From: Camillea tinctor
Lineage: Eukaryota > Ascomycota > Sordariomycetes > Xylariales > Xylariaceae
NCBI GenBank assembly: GCA_022578605.1
Contig: MU394051.1
Span: 62,001-126,000 of the forward strand
Direction of reading: 5' to 3'
Length of the DNA stretch: 64,000 bases
Shown here: positions 20,355-33,800 of the stretch, one piece after another
How the letters are laid out: each line of letters starts with the position of its first letter
Numbering within the stretch: position 1 is the stretch's first letter
Notes under the pieces: model-generated
Database searches by the model: none
Seen by the model: the letters and a program-made list of their open reading frames with translations, nothing else
Told to the model about the DNA's origin: nothing
Position numbers and translations under genes: made by a program

Positions 20355-22824
20355 TGGGTAGGGAGGGAAGGTGAGAGGAGGAAGGGGGGAGGGAAGGGAA
20401 GACAGGGATGGGATGGGAATGGGAATGGAAACAGGAAGGAAACCAAAAAAGGTGGTTTGGGAATAGCAGGGCAAGGGCATGCGGGATGATGGGGGTGAGC
20501 GATGTACCTTTTTTTGTTGTTCTTGTCTTTGGACGGTACGGGCGAAAGGAAGCGATCACAATGGCGTGAGATTCTCGGCGTTCCCTTGTCATCGTCCACC
20601 CCCTTCAACACGACGCAAATACGGGACGAACGACCGAGCGTCGGGGATTTTGCGATTCAGAGGCCAGTCGATTATTGTTTTTTGAACCTGGCTATCTTGG
20701 ACGAAGCTATAGATAGATCGATGGGAGGAAAAGTAGGGGGATGATCAAACTTCCCTTCCCCCATCAGGAGGTGATAGATACATAGTATCATAATCGAGCG
20801 ACTGACCTAAATAAAAAAAGAAGTTTTATAGCGTTCCAATACCGGTTCCTTGTCGTCCATGTGGGAAGAATCCTACATTACCTACATACGTTATGTTTTG
20901 CTTTGCTTCCATGTGACCCATAGTGGCCCTCCTACCCTAAAGACGGGGAAGTGTATACACACACATGCACATGATTAGAGTGCAAATAGGTATGCATGTC
21001 GCGCTCTAGTGGCGGGCTATAGTACCAAAACTCATGAAAGGCCTCCCAGGAGAAGGGGAGAGGGAGGGGGCAGGCAGGCAGGTAGTGAGAAGATGTCGCC
21101 GGCCAGTTAGTTCCTAACCGGTCATCCCAACCCTCATTGTTATTACATGTATACTATGTCAGTATAGACTCTAGAATTGCTTCGAGAATCCCTATACTTT
21201 ACTAAGGTAATAGTATAGAAACCTACTTCCAAAATATCAAAGATAATGTTCCTGAAGCTTAGCATCCTATACTTACTTACCTACCCAACCCATATAAGCC
21301 ACCATCTAGATTATCTAGTATCTACCCACTCCACCCATCCATCCCACATCTCCAAACTCAGCCCCCCGTTCATATTCCCCACGCCTCCATCCCCATCCTC
21401 ATCCCCGTCCCCGTCTCCCGTGTCTCTTTGCCCTTGTCCCTCGCCCTCGCAAACTGTCTCCCTCTCTGCGTAGATATCATCCCATAACCTCCTCATGATC
21501 ATAACATATTCCTCCTGCTCCCCCCCTACACATAAGCCGCTCTAGTTGATCGCCCCCAAGTTATCCGCAGCTTTTCTTCCCCCCCCCACACTACGCACAC
21601 GCCCCTGGGGTCACTCCCCACCCACTCCCTCCCCTGGTGCATATCCAGAGGTGTATATGTAGTAAAAGGCGAAGAAGACGGAAAGAAACAAAAACCAAAA
21701 CAACCCATTTAAAACAAAAAGGAAAGTGGGAAAGGCGGGAAGCGGGAAGGGGTCAGTACCAAAGTTCTAAACCCCTGTATGCCTTCGCCATCCCTCCCAA
21801 CCCACCTCCCCCCCCTACATGCTACATATAATATAATATAGTCCTAGGTTTAGTATAATCAACCACAAAAAAAATTTATTCCGAAAGAATTCCTAAAAAA
21901 TTAAAAAATCAAGGAATATGTAGAAAAGGGGCCGATGGGGAAAAAACCGTTCCCTTCCTGCAGTCGGCGGAAACGGGAAGCTACAAGCGGAGAACCGAAA
22001 ATGAAAAAAAAATCAGTATACTCTAACCAGGATCTTTGACCTCCTTGCAGCCGCAGCAAGAGCGCGCGTTATATTATTTTCTATAGCCAACTTGAAGTTT
22101 TTTGGGGGTTTTATGATCTTATTTTTTTTTCTTCTGTTTGGATGGGGGCGCTGGAGCGGGACCACTCGCAGCAGCGGCACGGCACGGTGATTTAAAAAAG
22201 GATAAAAAGAATCATAAAAGTAAAAAAAAACGCACGACACCTACAGCGACGATCACCGTTACGGGGAACTTATACTTACCATTCCGTCTGAGACAGGGAC
22301 CAAGACAAACCAGCAGCTTACTTACATATATTCAGGGGGGTTGAAGGGGTGGCAAGAGGGAGAAGGGTCATCTGAACTACAATAGGAAACTTTCAAAAAT
22401 CTTGTTTCGAACGGGAATTTTCAAATCCGACTTTTTAAAGTATTATTTTCTTCTTTTTCTCTCTTGTTTGTTGTTCTACTCTTCGATTTCATCAAAGCTA
22501 TGCGGGACTCTTGGACCCTCTTTCCCTCCCACCAAAAACTGTAGGGAAGGGAAAGGGGTATAGGTAAGGTGGTTCAGATTTGCGATTAGTAAAACACGTT
22601 GGACGACAATGACAACCCATGTTAAACATTTCAAGTGTGAACATCTCTGATTTACTCCAACCGAGCCAAATGCCTGCCATCTAGGATTATACTACAAGGG
22701 GTGGGTGTTTTTGTGTATGTGTGTATTGTGTGTGGATAGGGGGAGAGAGGGAGGGATGGGGAGGGGAACGTTTCGTGCCATTCCAATTCGTCGTGCCGTA
22801 CATTCTGCGGTAAAGCCCTCTACT
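20355..22824. other. Convergent intergenic region, polypurine/polypyrimidine-rich
   Basis: These 2.5 kb lie between convergent genes. The first 60 bp after PHA2 are G/A-rich (GGGAGGGAAGG repeats), and 21330-21440 and 21560-21640 are C/T-rich. ATATAAT repeats occur at 21825-21840 and A-rich runs at 21870-22010. These produce many spurious open frames. I see no gene, tRNA or transposon. Confidence 0.5.
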
Positions 22825-24223
22825 TTAGTGAAAGTAGTAGTTCTCATCCGGAGTGCGGCCGCGCATGAACTGAGGCTCGGTTCCCTTGACGTAGATATCC
22901 TCGTATAGGATCTGGGGAGTGTTCTCGGGGACGGGCATGGCCTCGGCGAGGGCAACCTCATCATTCACAAACTTGCGAGCATCCTTGTCGATGCTCTTGA
23001 GCTCATCCTCGGTGCAGACACCCCAGTCGAGTATCTTCTGCTTGAGGCCGGCAATAGGGTCGTTGGTGGATCGCATGCGCTGGATCTCCTCTCGGGTTCG
23101 GTAGGTGGTGCCGGGGTCGGACATGGAGTGTCCACCGTACCGGTAGGTGACGTATTCAAGCACGAGGGGACCGTTCTCGGCAACGGCCCACTCCTTTCCG
23201 TGCTTGACAGCGGCCTTGGTGGCCAAGACGTCCATGCCGTTAACCTTCAGACCCGGGATGTACTGACCACGCTTGTAGTAGTCGGTGAGAGCAGACGATC
23301 GGGCAGCAGCAGTACCCATACCGTACTTGTTGTCTAGAGGCGTCATGTCAGCAATTTTTTAACCAATGGCAGTAAAGATGCTATATAAAGGAGTCTTACT
23401 TTCGCAGCCAAACAGAGCAGGAAGATTCCAAAGCTTAGCCATGTTAAACGCCTCGAAGACCTGACCCTGGTTGCTGGCACCGTCACCATAGAGGATGACA
23501 CTGGCCTGCTTGCGGCCTAGGTACTTGTGGGCAAAAGCTAGACCGGCGCCGACAGGAACCTGGGCACCAACAATACCGTTGCCGCCGTAGAACCCCTTGG
23601 TGAACATGTGCATAGAGCCACCCTTGCCGTAGGCAATACCCTCACGTCGGCCCAGAAGCTCACCAATGATAGACCGGACAGTGCCACCGCGCATAAGAGC
23701 GAAACCGTGGCATCGGTAGGCGGTGATTATGTCGTCCTCCTTGTCCAATGCATGCTCAATACCAACAGCGACAGCCTCCTGACCAGTAGACAAGTGGCAG
23801 AAGCCTCGGATCTTCTTCTCCTTGTATAGTCTGTCGGCAGCCATCTCCATTTGTCTAGAAGAAGGGGAAGAGGGTAAATTAGCCAAGGTGCAAGGTTGCC
23901 GGGGACTATCGGGGTTTCAATGGCAAGGGGTTCCGGGCTTACCGCACGGTCACCATGTCGTAGTACATCTGCTTGAGCTCCTTCTTGGTGACATCGAGGG
24001 TGTAGGGCGGGGGATCGAGTTCGTACGTCTCGAAACTCTCGTCGCTCAGGGTAACCTGGAAGGGCTTGTCGTCGGCATCGGGTACAGCATTCTTGTCAGC
24101 GTGCGAAGATGCAGCATTGGTGGTGACAGATCGAATTGCGCTGACGGGAGCCAACGTTCTGGCGGCCGGGGCAGCTCGGGCTCGCGCCAGAGGTGCTACC
24201 GCTCTCGGAACTCGCGAGAACAT
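22825..24223 (-). CDS. PDA1: Pyruvate dehydrogenase E1 component, alpha subunit
   Basis: This mitochondrial matrix enzyme decarboxylates pyruvate with thiamine diphosphate and passes the acetyl group to the E2 lipoyl arm. Minus-strand exons are 24223-23943, 23854-23400 and 23333-22825, with introns of 88 and 66 bp and 414 residues. The N terminus is an Arg/Ala-rich presequence ([20 protein letters not shown]). The ThDP-binding motif runs from [19 protein letters not shown] to ENNKYGMGT. The substrate channel and dimer region contains [15 protein letters not shown] and [11 protein letters not shown]. The regulatory phosphorylation loop [18 protein letters not shown] is intact, so kinase control is expected. 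The E1 beta partner is not in the window. Confidence 0.96.
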
Positions 24224-26404
24224 GATGTGTGGTCGTTTGAGGGGAAAAAAAAGATTGGAGGGGTATTAATAGCCGTGGAGGAGGTGATTTGGTTGACGGC
24301 TCAACTCAAACGAAGAAAAAGAAGAAAAAAGGTAAAGGGAAGAAAATAATAATAATAAGAAAACCCAAATAAAAAAATAAGGTTGCGTAGATATCGGAGG
24401 TGAGAAAGTTTAGTAAGATAGTGAGAATTGCACCTTCTCAGCTCAAAAAATAAAAATGGAGACCTCCGAAAAGTCACTCAAAAACTCAATGTTGGGGATT
24501 TTTTTTCCTTTTTTCGTTCCGCCCGAGTTTTTCCTTGTTGGATCGATGAGGTGAGGTCCAATCCCATCCCTAGCACGGACTTATTTTTGGCTTAGTCCGA
24601 TGAGCGGAATCCGATAAGCTCAAGATTTAGTGGGAGTGTTGAGCCAAGATAAGGAACCAAAAAAAAAGACTAAAGCCCCGGGTTTCAAATCTGATGTACC
24701 TAAGTACCTAAGGTTAGATTAGGTTACTTACGTACATCCTTCATATGTAAGTTGGCCGTTACATGTATCATCAACGGTACAGAATGCATACCCAGTAACA
24801 CAAGGAAATAATTATATAGGTAAGCTATCAACTAGATATTGTTGATGACATAAAACCTATGTCAATAGTAGGTACAGACAGGCCCTCAAGTATCACCAGC
24901 AAACATAAGACGTACTATGTATGTAGCTACCTAATAACGCATTGCATCGACAAGAGATCAGACGACAAATGATTTTCAATTAATTCCGAAAGTTTTATTT
25001 TTATTTTTTTGAAAAGGGAAAGAGGGGGTCTTTTCTTGATTTGGAACAACTTTATTATGGGACTCGGAATAATAATCAATTGTATAGGTTCAATGTTGCA
25101 GATCAGTATCTTGAGCCATCTATAGCACGATAGAGTCCAGACTTTTTGTAACTAGAAATGTACGAAGTATAATGCAACATTGCTGAAACTCCAAGATATT
25201 ACATGTGTAAGCACAAAGAATTAAGAAGTATCTTGTTTCTTCACACAGACAATGACCAGGAACCACTTTTACGAATTACAGAAAAGTTGATCAGCTCATG
25301 GTATTCCATGTTTACTAATCATAATCAAGCAACCAAATTTGGTTATGGTATGCTAGGATGTTTGAATATGTATTCGATTGTAACGCTATGCTGTCATAGT
25401 CACTATATAGGTATTGATGAATATTGCTAAACCACTGATGGAAGTAGGGGGTATTCCATTACCAGCCTGAAATCCAAAATGCAGAGTTGCGCTTCTTTCG
25501 CTTTATCCCTGTTCTGTGAGCGATGATATGGGGCATCCACTGCTAATAAACAACCAGATAGTCTTCATTCACAAAGGAACAAGCCAAAAATCTAACTGGT
25601 TTTTTCTTTCTTCCCTTTTCCCTCTTATGAAGTTTTGACCCGATGTTCACTTGGTCCCTCCATCATCAAATGCCGATAAAAAGCATGGGTAAATAAAAAT
25701 TAGCAAAAACCAAAAATAGGAGGGGTATTGGGTATGCCAAAGAAAAAAACAGATTTCATTCCAACAACTGAAGGGTAATAGTAGAAAAAAAAAGATAAAT
25801 TCAACCGTTAAATTCCAACACCGTCATAACTCGTCAAGAGAAATAGTTAATAAAAAAGAGGTGTGAATAAGTTTATGCATCTCCTCCTATCCCCCTTTTA
25901 TTTCCCCTTCCTCCTCTCTCTCTCTCTCTCTCTCTCTTTGTCCCCTCTAAAACGTGCCCATAGGCCGTGAGGGTACATACTTCGGTTATTTTATAGAAAA
26001 CAAAAACCTTCTTCCCCTTTCCCCTTTCCCCTGTTTTTTTTTTTGTTGATCCGTCCCATGTAACCTGAAAGAAAAAAAACAAACATTTCCCAGATGTGGT
26101 ATTTTGTCCTCCGTACTTTTCTCAGGGGCGTTTATTTCCATCCCCCTTCATTCCTCCCGTGTTGTTGTTATCGTTGTTGTGTTTATGTTTGTGTGCGTAT
26201 CATTCGCGATTGGCCGTTGTCATGAACGGGGTTAACGTAAAAATTATCCTAATACTCGGATTCGAAATAATAATAATAGAAAACGTTTCACCTAATCAAA
26301 GGGAGTGAAATCTGTCTTAGGTTCTTTCCCCCCCTTCCCCTTTGTATTTCTTTTCCTCCTCCTTCTCGCCGTTTAAATTCGTTGAATCATGAATTTTCGT
26401 TGAA
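24224..26404. other. Intergenic region upstream of PDA1 and downstream of velC
   Basis: These 2.2 kb contain the PDA1 promoter (A-rich leader at 24240-24380) and the velvet gene's 3' UTR. A TC dinucleotide repeat lies at 25913-25937, with homopolymers at 26030-26045. A 75-codon open frame (25203-25430) in AT-rich DNA has no recognisable features. No gene called. Confidence 0.5.
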
Positions 26405-27814
26405 TTATGATTTCCTAAGCCGCTTCGATCGTCGCTGGCTGGAACCCCCGCCGTTCTCGTCGTCATCGTCGTCGTCATCTTCGCTGTCGTCGCGGGTGCG
26501 GTTCTTCTCGTTCCCCTTTTTGATGGAGATGAGGCATCCCTGCTCCTTGAGCCGTTTTGTTAGGGCCGTGCTCGCCTGCATGCCCGGGAAGTCCTTCGCG
26601 TTGTACACCGTGAACACGTCGCTCATAGCGACTGCGCAAACCGGTATCTTCGAACCCGGCGTCGACCTCGGGTCCAAGATGACTAGGCTAAACTTCAGCC
26701 GGAAGGAGCCCGGCGTCCGGCACGACAGGTCCGGGAAGCAGAAGAAACACCCTTCCTCGTCCTTCTCGTCCTTGCCCACAAAAGGTGACGACACGATCGT
26801 CCCCATCAGCCTTCGCTGCTGCCGGTAGTCCTCGGGCATGGCTGAGCAGTCCTGGTCCCCGGTCTCGTTCCATATCGTACAGTGCATTACCGAGAAAGGG
26901 TGGTGGAGCCGGGCTCTGATGTTGCTCTGCGATGCATTGGGGTCCTCAATGCTCACTTGCACGATCGGCGGCGGGTCGATGACTCGACGATCCCTCTCGC
27001 CAAATCCGCACGATCTCGCCGCCACGGGCTGCTGACGGACCTTAATCCTGTATGCCGATGCTGCCGCGCTCGAGGTCGCGGATCGCACCGGCGCTTTCGA
27101 TGAGCTAGTTGATTCGGCCCTGGGCTCATCGCTCAGCAGTTCTGATATCCTCATGCGCTCTGGCGCGCGAGTCTCCGGCCGCGGCGACCATGATTGGTGC
27201 GGAGACGCTATATGCTGAGGCGACTGCGCTAGTCGTGAATCCCGAGGATGGTACCCCGGTGGCGGTGGTCTAATTGGATGCATGTCCACGTATCGATGAT
27301 GCGGAGATACTTCTTCTATCTGTCTAAACTGCGGATGTAACCGGGCAGTCTGATCTCCCCCAAATTTGGGGAAACGGTGGTGATCTGGTACGTCTTCAGG
27401 TAGTTCACCTGGTGCCATCGAAAATGGTATAGGAGAAGGGTGACCGTGTATACTAAGCGGTCTTCTCGCCTGCGAGCTCGACATCGCCACGTGCGGTGGC
27501 TCCGTTCCCGACATGGGCAACGGTGGACTACGTTGAATGGGTAAAGGGGCGACCTGATATGGGTCCCGGTGCGGGTGACTATAATCTGCTGGCTCCCGTG
27601 GATTCGGGGCAGCTTGGGCCGGATGGGGCCGAGTGTCCAAAATTGAAGGTGGAGGGAGGCGTAAGGCATTGTTCTGTTGCTCTTGGGGATAGTATGGCGT
27701 GTGCCGTGGAGCATAAGGCTCATGAGCCCACGAATTAAGAGGCCTGGCCATTATGTCCACCATGGTATGCTCAGAGCTGCCGTGTGAAGAAATCTCAACG
27801 GCAGTAAGCGACAT
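26405..27814 (-). CDS. velC: Velvet-family developmental regulator, probably VelC
   Basis: Velvet proteins are fungal DNA-binding regulators coupling development with secondary metabolism. This intronless gene encodes 469 residues. The first 250 are Pro/His-rich and disordered. The velvet domain spans about residues 255-434, starting YRIKVRQQPVAARSCGFGER, with PPPIVQVSIED, HPFSVMHCTIWNE, GCFFCFPDLSCRTPGSFRLK and the closing DFPGMQASTALTKRLKEQGC. A poly-Asp stretch and a basic RRSKRLRK tail, a likely nuclear signal, end the protein. A C-terminal velvet domain behind a long Pro-rich leader fits VelC better than VosA (N-terminal domain) or VeA; VelB is the main alternative. Met18 is a possible alternative start. 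The 10 kb upstream is gene-poor, as is common for fungal developmental regulators. Confidence 0.85.
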   Translation of the reverse strand: MSLTAVEISSHGSSEHTMVDIMARPLNSWAHEPYAPRHTPYYPQEQQNNALRLPPPSILDTRPHPAQAAPNPREPADYSHPHRDPYQVAPLPIQRSPPLPMSGTEPPHVAMSSSQARRPLSIHGHPSPIPFSMAPGELPEDVPDHHRFPKFGGDQTARLHPQFRQIEEVSPHHRYVDMHPIRPPPPGYHPRDSRLAQSPQHIASPHQSWSPRPETRAPERMRISELLSDEPRAESTSSSKAPVRSATSSAAASAYRIKVRQQPVAARSCGFGERDRRVIDPPPIVQVSIEDPNASQSNIRARLHHPFSVMHCTIWNETGDQDCSAMPEDYRQQRRLMGTIVSSPFVGKDEKDEEGCFFCFPDLSCRTPGSFRLKFSLVILDPRSTPGSKIPVCAVAMSDVFTVYNAKDFPGMQASTALTKRLKEQGCLISIKKGNEKNRTRDDSEDDDDDDDENGGGSSQRRSKRLRKS

Positions 27815-30310
27815 GAAGGTGGAGAGATCTTGGGGTCAATCGATTTAGAGATCGCGGTGAGACTATATAGAATTAGCCTCACGGCCGAGCTACTCTAGGT
27901 AACGAAGCTAAACTATACAGTGTTAGTGCTCCCAGCAGTGCGGAATCAGACCGAGTTTCTGCGTGATAAAACGTGGGAGGCTGCATTAAAAAGCAAAAAA
28001 GCGGCTGAGGCTAATCCGTGTAGAGAGAGGATCGCTCTCGGTGATAGTAAGACGCGAAGCGTTGAGAGATCTGGGCTCGCTTGGAACCGGTGAGTACGAG
28101 GGAGGCGGCCACTTAGACAGTCGATCTTGAATCGAGTAAAAGCCGAGGAAAAGAAGCAAGAATCTCGATGTCGTGGGATGCGGTTGTCTACATGTCCGGA
28201 TTCGATAGGACGGAATCGCTCCTGGGTCTATCCCTGTAGCGACACTGGCGGAGATACTCGGCGCAGCGGCTATATCGTGATGCTCGATTCCGGTTGGTAT
28301 AAGTCCGTGAAGACGGTGGTGAGGAGGAGCACGGCGGCGTTCGAAAGATCGGACTCGCTTCGCTCAGCCGCGCCATACAGTGGACATTATACTCCTACCA
28401 CGACTAGTAGATGACTTGACTGAAAGTGGATGAGAGGCCGTAAGAGGAGGGGCCAACCGTTTGTATAGGATTTTTCGTCGTCCTGCCGAATGTGGCGGAA
28501 CCCTTGACGGCTCAACTTGGGCCAGAAACCCAAACGAGGGTTGATCACATTTATGAGAGCCACTGAACCAGCCAGCACACAAGACAACTTTTTTTTTTCA
28601 GCTGCAGGTAGTGTTAAAGCGACCCTGCGAGGGATGAGGGCGGCAAAGAGATGGATGGATAGACACCCCCCCTTACAACCCCCTGGCCCTGGGTTTTCCT
28701 GCCGTAGCTCAAGACTGGGACTGGTTCGAGAGACGGGAGTGCATGCATAGAAGAGGAATATTGGGCCGACCAGGCGTCGTGTGTTATTAGTGTATGTACA
28801 TACATACATACATGCTACATATTACATCCCTCATCCTACATCCTACATACTACACACATACATACCTTACCATACCATACCACACATACATATATACATA
28901 CATATATACGTACATTACATGGGAAATTGCTTGGAATAGGGTATCTGGGGAGACAAATCCGTAGGTGGTACCTACGTAGCACTCGGACCAGGACTATGCG
29001 ATCAACTTATGCAACCCAGAAAACGGGAAGACCATATACCGGCTAGTCTGGAATAGTAAGTTGTTGCGGCAGAGCTGCAGGACGTGGAACTAGGAAGCCT
29101 GTTCCGTTGAGGTTGAGGCGTGAGAAAACCGAGTATTTGGGCCCTCTGGTCCCCTCTCGCCTAGTCCCCCCCCTGTTCTGTCCCCCCTGTCTTCCAAATA
29201 GTCTCCCCTCTTCCCTTCGCTCCGCCCATCCACCCGCCCACAGCCCGCATTCCTGGAGCGTGGGAGGACACTGCATACATCATGGCTTCTGTCATCAACA
29301 CTTACCTTACCTTCTAGGCGGAGGCAATGGCGCATAGCGGAACGATGATGACACTCTAGACCATCCCGATTCAGCCACGGCTTCTCCTAGGTCCTACCCC
29401 ATTGTTCCATCACTCCATCTAATAAATACCCGTGCCGTCCCTTTTTTTTCCTTCTCCACCGTATGGCGCCTTGCCATGTGAATCGTGGCATTCCACAACC
29501 TTACTACGCCCGATATATTATTGTACCTTCACCCTGCCGGGCTGAATGCTCCTCGTTACATGTCCTTTCCCCCCCTTTGTTTCCTTGACTATTCGTCATG
29601 TACGCCATGGAGCGTTATAGGGTCCGTAGAGTAGTACATGCCAAACCCCATGCCCCCCTTCCAAACTATCTGCCGGGCTTGTCCCGTTCTTTATAACTCG
29701 TGGTCAAATGCGGTTTCGGTTAGCCATTGTACAATACGTTGATCGACGGCCGTCCTAAGCTGGCTCATCCATCTTCCTTATTTTACCCTTCTGCTTCTCC
29801 TCTTCCTTCTATTGTTACTGTTACTGCTTCTGCTGCTGCTGCCGCTCCTCCTCCTCCTACTCCGTCTTTCCCCCTCCCTTGTCCCCCTCCCTCTTCTGCT
29901 TTAACTTGTCATTTAGTCTATTCTGCAGATTGCGGTCTGCAAGGTAAATCTCTTTTGCATGATGGTTTGGTTGATTGGGGCCACCAGTGGCATCGTGCCA
30001 AATCCCCAGTCCTACCTGCATAGCGCAGGGAAAGTAACTGGTCGCGAGTGGCCGAAGACTAATCAGATCGCATGTCAAGTATCGGATTGCAGACAACACT
30101 CGCGAGTCGCGCAAGTTGCCGGGCCCGTGGGAGACAAGTCCGCTATTTGTCTGTCATGTCTGAGAAGAGACGAAAAAAATGATATCGCCAAAAATGGCTG
30201 CAAGTTGCAGTCTCTTCTGTCTTCCTAGTTCCCTGCAACCGGTGAACCAGGAATCTGCAGGGAAAGATGATCGCGCGTAACAATATCGAAATCTATATGC
30301 AAGTCCTATG
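27815..30310. other. Upstream region of the velvet gene, no gene seen
   Basis: These 2.5 kb probably include a long 5' leader and promoter. Purine-rich sequence with GAGAG blocks at 28020-28080 is followed by a CATA/TACA microsatellite (28795-28920) and pyrimidine-rich tracts (29150-29230, 29780-29900). None of the short open frames shows protein-family character. Confidence 0.45.
28795..28920. repeat. TACA/CATA-type microsatellite
   Basis: Imperfect TACA and CATAC repeats run for about 125 bp in the velvet-gene upstream region. Confidence 0.85.
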
Positions 30311-30870
30311 GTCATTGTCTTGCTCGAAAGGTAATGCCGAGGCTTGTCTGCCTAGGCAGTCCCTTCGAATGCGGTCTTTGCCATTGTTTGTCCTGAGTAA
30401 CAACGGTCACCAAAGAGCATGGTCGAGATCTAATACATACTGACTTATTGGGGCCAATCTTCCGTTCGATCTCCTCGTGAGGGCGGAAGTGGCCAGCTTG
30501 ACCTTGCACTCGCAAAGTATTGATGGTCCAACATCCGCCCACATTCGTTGTTTGGTAGAGAGAGACGTCGACCGTTACATCGTCAGCCGCCGTTGCATCG
30601 ATGTTTAAGACGTGTCCTTCGAGTACCTTAACCCCCCGTCGTCTCCGTCGATAAAGAACAGCGGATATACCGCGGTCAGATGCTCAGTAATCTTTACCAG
30701 TTGGACCCGAAACCGATGTAGGAGTCATTTTTACTCAGCATTACGATGTGATCGACCTTTTGACAACTGGTGCTGACCACTACGAAGACAGCGCAGTCCC
30801 CAGCTTCTTGGTACACGGATGAGCGTAGCTTACAGGATGCTGTCTTGTCTCGTTTACACTACTTTGAACC
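30311..30870 (-). pseudogene. Decayed coding remnant of unrecognised family
   Basis: Reading the minus strand from about 30870, one frame encodes protein-like sequence (CKLRSSVYQEAGDCAVF..., VDHIVMLSKNDSYIGFGSNW). It breaks at TGG-TAA near 30704. A one-base shift continues with VKITEHLTAVYPLFFIDGDD, which then meets a stop near 30606. Another shift resumes in NIDATAADDVTVDVSLYQTT and INTLRVQGQAGHFRPHEEIE, ending around 30430. A TATA-like CTATATAA lies upstream at about 30928-30935. Three collinear coding-like blocks in different frames suggest a gene broken by small indels. I cannot name the family, and chance open frames remain possible. Confidence 0.4.
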
Positions 30871-33800
30871 ATATCATATGCATTTTTTTTGATTACCTCA
30901 TGGTTGCTTTATCCCATCTTGTTGTTTATATAGCTTGAAGTAAGGTAAGGTAAGGTAAAGTAAAGATGCGAGTAAGTAAAAAAGGAAAAGAAAAGAAAAA
31001 GCTAAAGATAAAGATAAAAAGAAGACCAGAAAACCAGTTAACTACCTAGTTCACCCACATGATACTACCAAGCTGATATTAGAATTGGCATCGGCATGGA
31101 TGAAGCAAGAGGGCTTTTAGAACCAAGTCGCCGGAAAGGATTGTTGGCGCTAGGCAATCGCTGATGATTTCTCCTTTGCTGCTCTGCAGGCGTGGTTCAT
31201 GCCAATCAATCCACGGCTGGTGGAGGGTTGGACTCGCTGGAGGGTCTTTTGCTCAGAATGCAGCCCGGTCAACCGTCTGAGCGCGATGTTACCCTGAATT
31301 CCGGGTTTTCCTCACAGTCCATACAGCACCCCAGACCCTCTCAGATTGTCTCCCGCTTCTTACCCTGGTGGAAAAACTCCCCGTTGCTGCAACCAGTCTT
31401 GCAGGCCTTGTCAGGGCATTCCTGTCTTTGGACTTTCTAGCCGTTAGTCCGCAATCCGCCTCGGGAATAACCTACGGCATAGGGTGGCTACAGCAGATCA
31501 GTCACGGTTGCTGCTCGAGTTGTACTCGTAGGAGCACATGCGGTCCAGGGATTACGAATCGGGTTCGTATGCCTGTGAAGCGGTTGCTCGATCTTGTTTC
31601 TCCTGCTAGGTCTTACTACGCAGCGGATGAACATGTCAGCAGATCCATATTGTGATACTTAGTGTTTGTGGGCGCCTCAGGTAAACCCACAACACAGACT
31701 ATTAAGTTCTATCCCAGGATAGTTTCATGACGCTAAGAACTTACCGACCCCATATCCATACATAGTTACATACATAGAATAAATGATGGTCTTCTATGTA
31801 TGTACGTAGGGCCACAACTAGGGGTTTCACAGTTCATTAGTCGCGAGTCCGAGTGAGGCATTTCACATCCACTGCCGCGTGCGTCGATGAAGCTATAAGT
31901 GATTAGCGACGGGCGATGGGCGATGGGGTAAACGGGAAATTTGATGACCTGAGTTCTGTAAACGCCGACAAGCTAATCATGCAAGAATCGACATCGCTGA
32001 TGTCTTGAATAAGAAAGTCTCATAATGAACCTATTTCCTAATCTGAATGCATTAACATAGCTACTTTCCGAGACTTATACCGGTCCACGAGAAGTTTTAT
32101 TTCTTCATCACTCCATCCCCATGGCTATTTGATGATGCTTAACCTAGTATAGTGTACATGGCCATGGTGTAATTACAGCTTACATGTATGGATGGGGTGT
32201 ATGTGTCTGTACAATACGGAGTTGGAAGGGTTTGTCACCAGTATCATCTAAAGTGACAGCAACCACAAACACAACAGCAAGATGATGCCCTGCCACATCA
32301 TATTTTCTTTTTCTCTCTTTTGACAGCTTATGCAATCGGTGTTACTGCAACACATACGCCCAGTGACATAGCATATCACAGTCTGCTGCGAGTTCCCGTC
32401 GCCGCCGGTCGATTGCAGGTGATCGGAGCGCTCAACTCGTCAAAGCACGGCACGATACACAAAGTTGCAACCTATACATAGAAGCTAGAAGCCACTTTCA
32501 TCAACGGCCGATGCAGGCTAAGCCAGCAGCGACCCATCTCTCACAAGAACCAAGAAACAAAAACCAAGATGACTAATTTGTTTTTGGGCCATCGAGCTTC
32601 GTGAAGAGCAGCCCTGGCTCCCGGCTTCGATAACCAGCCAGGACCCCTACTTCCGCTCCGTCCATCGCATTATACTCGGCAATGTTCAGCGAGATAGATC
32701 CACAAGAGCATCGGCCCCCGGTACGGATGCTGGCCCTGGCTTCCCCTTTCGCATCAGGGTTCTGTGCAACCAATATATCGACAGATGGGTATTCTCGACT
32801 TGGTTCTCGGTCTTGAGAATACAACAAACTAACTTGGGTATGACTTGGGTCCCGACATGGTTCCCGGATGCTTTTTTATAGTTAATTTTTGTTTCTAGTT
32901 TTCTTCTTTTATTTATTTTATTTTATTTTATTTTCTTGCACAAGTCCAAGCAGTGACTGATCAATATGGGACAGGTTCTCTAGCCATTATACTGACATTT
33001 TCGGATCAGGTCGATCTTCCCTCCCTGTCTATCTATGACTATCTGTCTGGCTGTTTCTGATCGCTTCTTCCCTTTCCCTCCACACCCCCTTCTCACCCCT
33101 CCTCCTCTCTCTCCCCTTACCTACCTAGCGGCCTAGCTATAACACTAGAATTTTTCGTTCACGTGGAATCTCCAAGTACCTACATTATAAAGCAAGGGCC
33201 ATAATCCTCTCGATTCCAAATCTGGATGTGCATCGAATAATAACTGGTGTTCCATGTCCTATATCTGCATTGTCCCTGGTCCTTCGGCAAGCCGATAATT
33301 ACTACACTATAATTAAATCCCCGATCTGTTTCAAACCTGTCGATTTCCTTTGCATACCCTTCGTTTGGGGTTATAACGGTTTTTTTTCTTTGTTCGAGGC
33401 ACACCTCACGAGTGGGATGGTTCCTTTCGCGGCCGTTTAGCAACGTCCCGCCCTCCATCCCAATGCTCGATGGAGGGCCAAGATGCCCAAGTACCTGGCA
33501 CGGCTTATTAGCAACCACAGTTGACTCAATCAGGCTAAAATTGTTTCCTGCTTTGCAGATCCCTGTTGCGGATCTGACAAGTCAGTCAGAAGTTTGGGAT
33601 TGACAACCTGCCCCGCACATCTTCTCTGCCAATACTTGACGCCTTCACCAATGCCCAGGCTAGACTGCAACCCTCTCTCTAAAGAATTTGGTCTCTGTTC
33701 CCAAGCTCGAGCAAGTCTGGGTCTAATAAACCACCTAGTACCCAGACACAGTTACATCTCATTTGCCGTAAATGAACGAAAGATCTCGGCTTCCTACACC

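Noticed and set aside
19630..20480. Long open frames on both strands overlapping the PHA2 last exon
   Set aside because: These are GC-rich shadows of the prephenate dehydratase coding sequence; they lack stops only because of composition.
28795..28920. CATA/TACA tract as a CRISPR array or telomere-like repeat
   Set aside because: Simple microsatellite with no spacers and no TTAGGG units; CRISPR arrays are not expected in a fungal nuclear genome.
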